Of a DNA stretch of 5,496 nt, positions 5,008-5,496 are shown one piece after another. This stretch comes from Tagaea sp. (GTDB lineage Bacteria; Pseudomonadota; Alphaproteobacteria; CACIAM-22H2), in assembly GCA_023653245.1 (NCBI GenBank), contig JAMNXK010000181.1:1-5496 (forward strand), written 5' to 3'. A program made the translations under genes and the position numbers. Position 1 is the stretch's first letter. Each line of letters starts with the position of its first letter. Under the pieces are notes generated by a model. That model saw only the letters and a program-made list of their open reading frames with translations, searched no databases and was not told where the DNA came from.

Positions 5008-5496
5008 CACGTGCCCCGGGGTTTGGCGCGCGCGGTCGGCGGCGCGCTCGACGGATCGTCGGGCCAATGATGCTTGGGATACTGGCCTTTGAGGTCGCGC
5101 TTCACGTCCTTGTAGGTGCCGCGCCAAAACCCCGCCAGGTCGCGCGTGACCTGCACGGGCCGCCGCGCCGGGCTCAACAGATGCAACAGCACCTTGACCT
5201 TGCCGCCGGCGAGGACGGGGGTATCGAGGCAGCCGAACATTTCCTGGAGCCGCACGGCGAGCACGGGGATATCGCCTTGCTCGTAATCGATCGCGATGCG
5301 CGAGCCCGAGGGCACGTCCAGATGGGTGGGTGCCTCGCGTTCGAGCGCCTGGCGCATCGGCCAGTCGAGGCGCGCCGTCAGGATTTCGTGCGTATCGAGA
5401 CCCGCCAGATGCGCGCGCCGCGTGCGCCCGTCGAGATAGGGCCCGAGCCAGGTCTCCAGATCGGCGAGCAACGCGGCGTCGGACAGGTCGGGCCAC
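5007..5496 (-). CDS. hrpB: ATP-dependent helicase HrpB, C-terminal part (5' end outside window)
   Basis: The visible 162 residues are the C-terminal domain of HrpB, a DEAH-box family ATP-dependent RNA helicase-like protein. Characteristic stretches are WPDLSDAALLADLETWLGPYL at the beginning, then a helical part with LDWPMRQALEREAP, LDVPSGSRIAIDYEQGD, PVLAVRLQEMFG, VLLHLLSPARRPVQVTRDL, FWRGTYKDVKRDLKGQYPKH and HWPDDP. These are signature positions of the HrpB_C region; the helicase core with its Walker motifs lies beyond the right edge. The short tail after HWPDDPSSAPPTARAKPRGT is typical. In bacteria the role of HrpB is poorly defined, with mRNA processing reported in some species. The stop at 5007-5009 overlaps the next start, making it the first visible gene of the minus-strand unit. 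Any promoter would be outside the window. Confidence 0.95.
   Translation of the reverse strand, partial: WPDLSDAALLADLETWLGPYLDGRTRRAHLAGLDTHEILTARLDWPMRQALEREAPTHLDVPSGSRIAIDYEQGDIPVLAVRLQEMFGCLDTPVLAGGKVKVLLHLLSPARRPVQVTRDLAGFWRGTYKDVKRDLKGQYPKHHWPDDPSSAPPTARAKPRGT

Overview
The window is very GC-rich, with dense GCG/CGC codon use, tightly overlapping genes and short secreted proteins. Together with an alphaproteobacterial-type nitrilase, HrpB, Sel1/SPOR proteins and a REP-like intergenic palindrome, this suggests the chromosome of an alphaproteobacterium, perhaps Rhodospirillales-like. The lineage is inferred from protein style only; there is no rRNA or other marker gene. I see no phage, plasmid, transposase, tRNA, rRNA or CRISPR signal.

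Left part (1-1047, minus strand): a two-gene unit. A Tat-exported glycoside hydrolase of the GH114/PelA N-terminal type (169-1047) is joined by an ATGA stop/start overlap to a second secreted protein that runs off the left edge (1-172). The pair looks like a split version of the PelA-type hydrolase plus deacetylase, so the likely role is in exopolysaccharide processing in the periplasm or at the cell surface.

Middle (1048-2621): a divergently transcribed secreted Sel1-repeat protein (1105-1914, plus) collides tail to tail with a small exported protein carrying a CPHC motif (1871-2275, minus); the two coding regions share 44 bp. A short divergent intergenic region with a reasonable sigma70-like promoter leads to a 73-residue conserved-looking cytoplasmic protein of unknown function (2400-2621, plus).

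Convergent spacer (2622-2761): two hairpins in inverted orientation with near-identical 11-nt loops form a REP/REPIN-like element between two converging transcription units.

Right part (2762-5496, minus): a four-gene unit, in transcription order the C-terminal end of the helicase HrpB (5' end outside the window), a Rossmann-fold methyltransferase-like protein, a nitrilase-superfamily amidase of the Nit1 type, and a periplasmic Sel1-plus-SPOR protein. Three of these genes have stop/start contacts or a short 27-bp gap, so co-transcription and partly coupled translation are likely. The combination mixes RNA metabolism, metabolite repair and envelope functions and does not make an obvious single pathway.

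I do not see a clearly new defence or mobile system. The most notable points are the split PelA-like pair with a Tat signal, the covarying REPIN-like hairpins and the convergent coding overlap.
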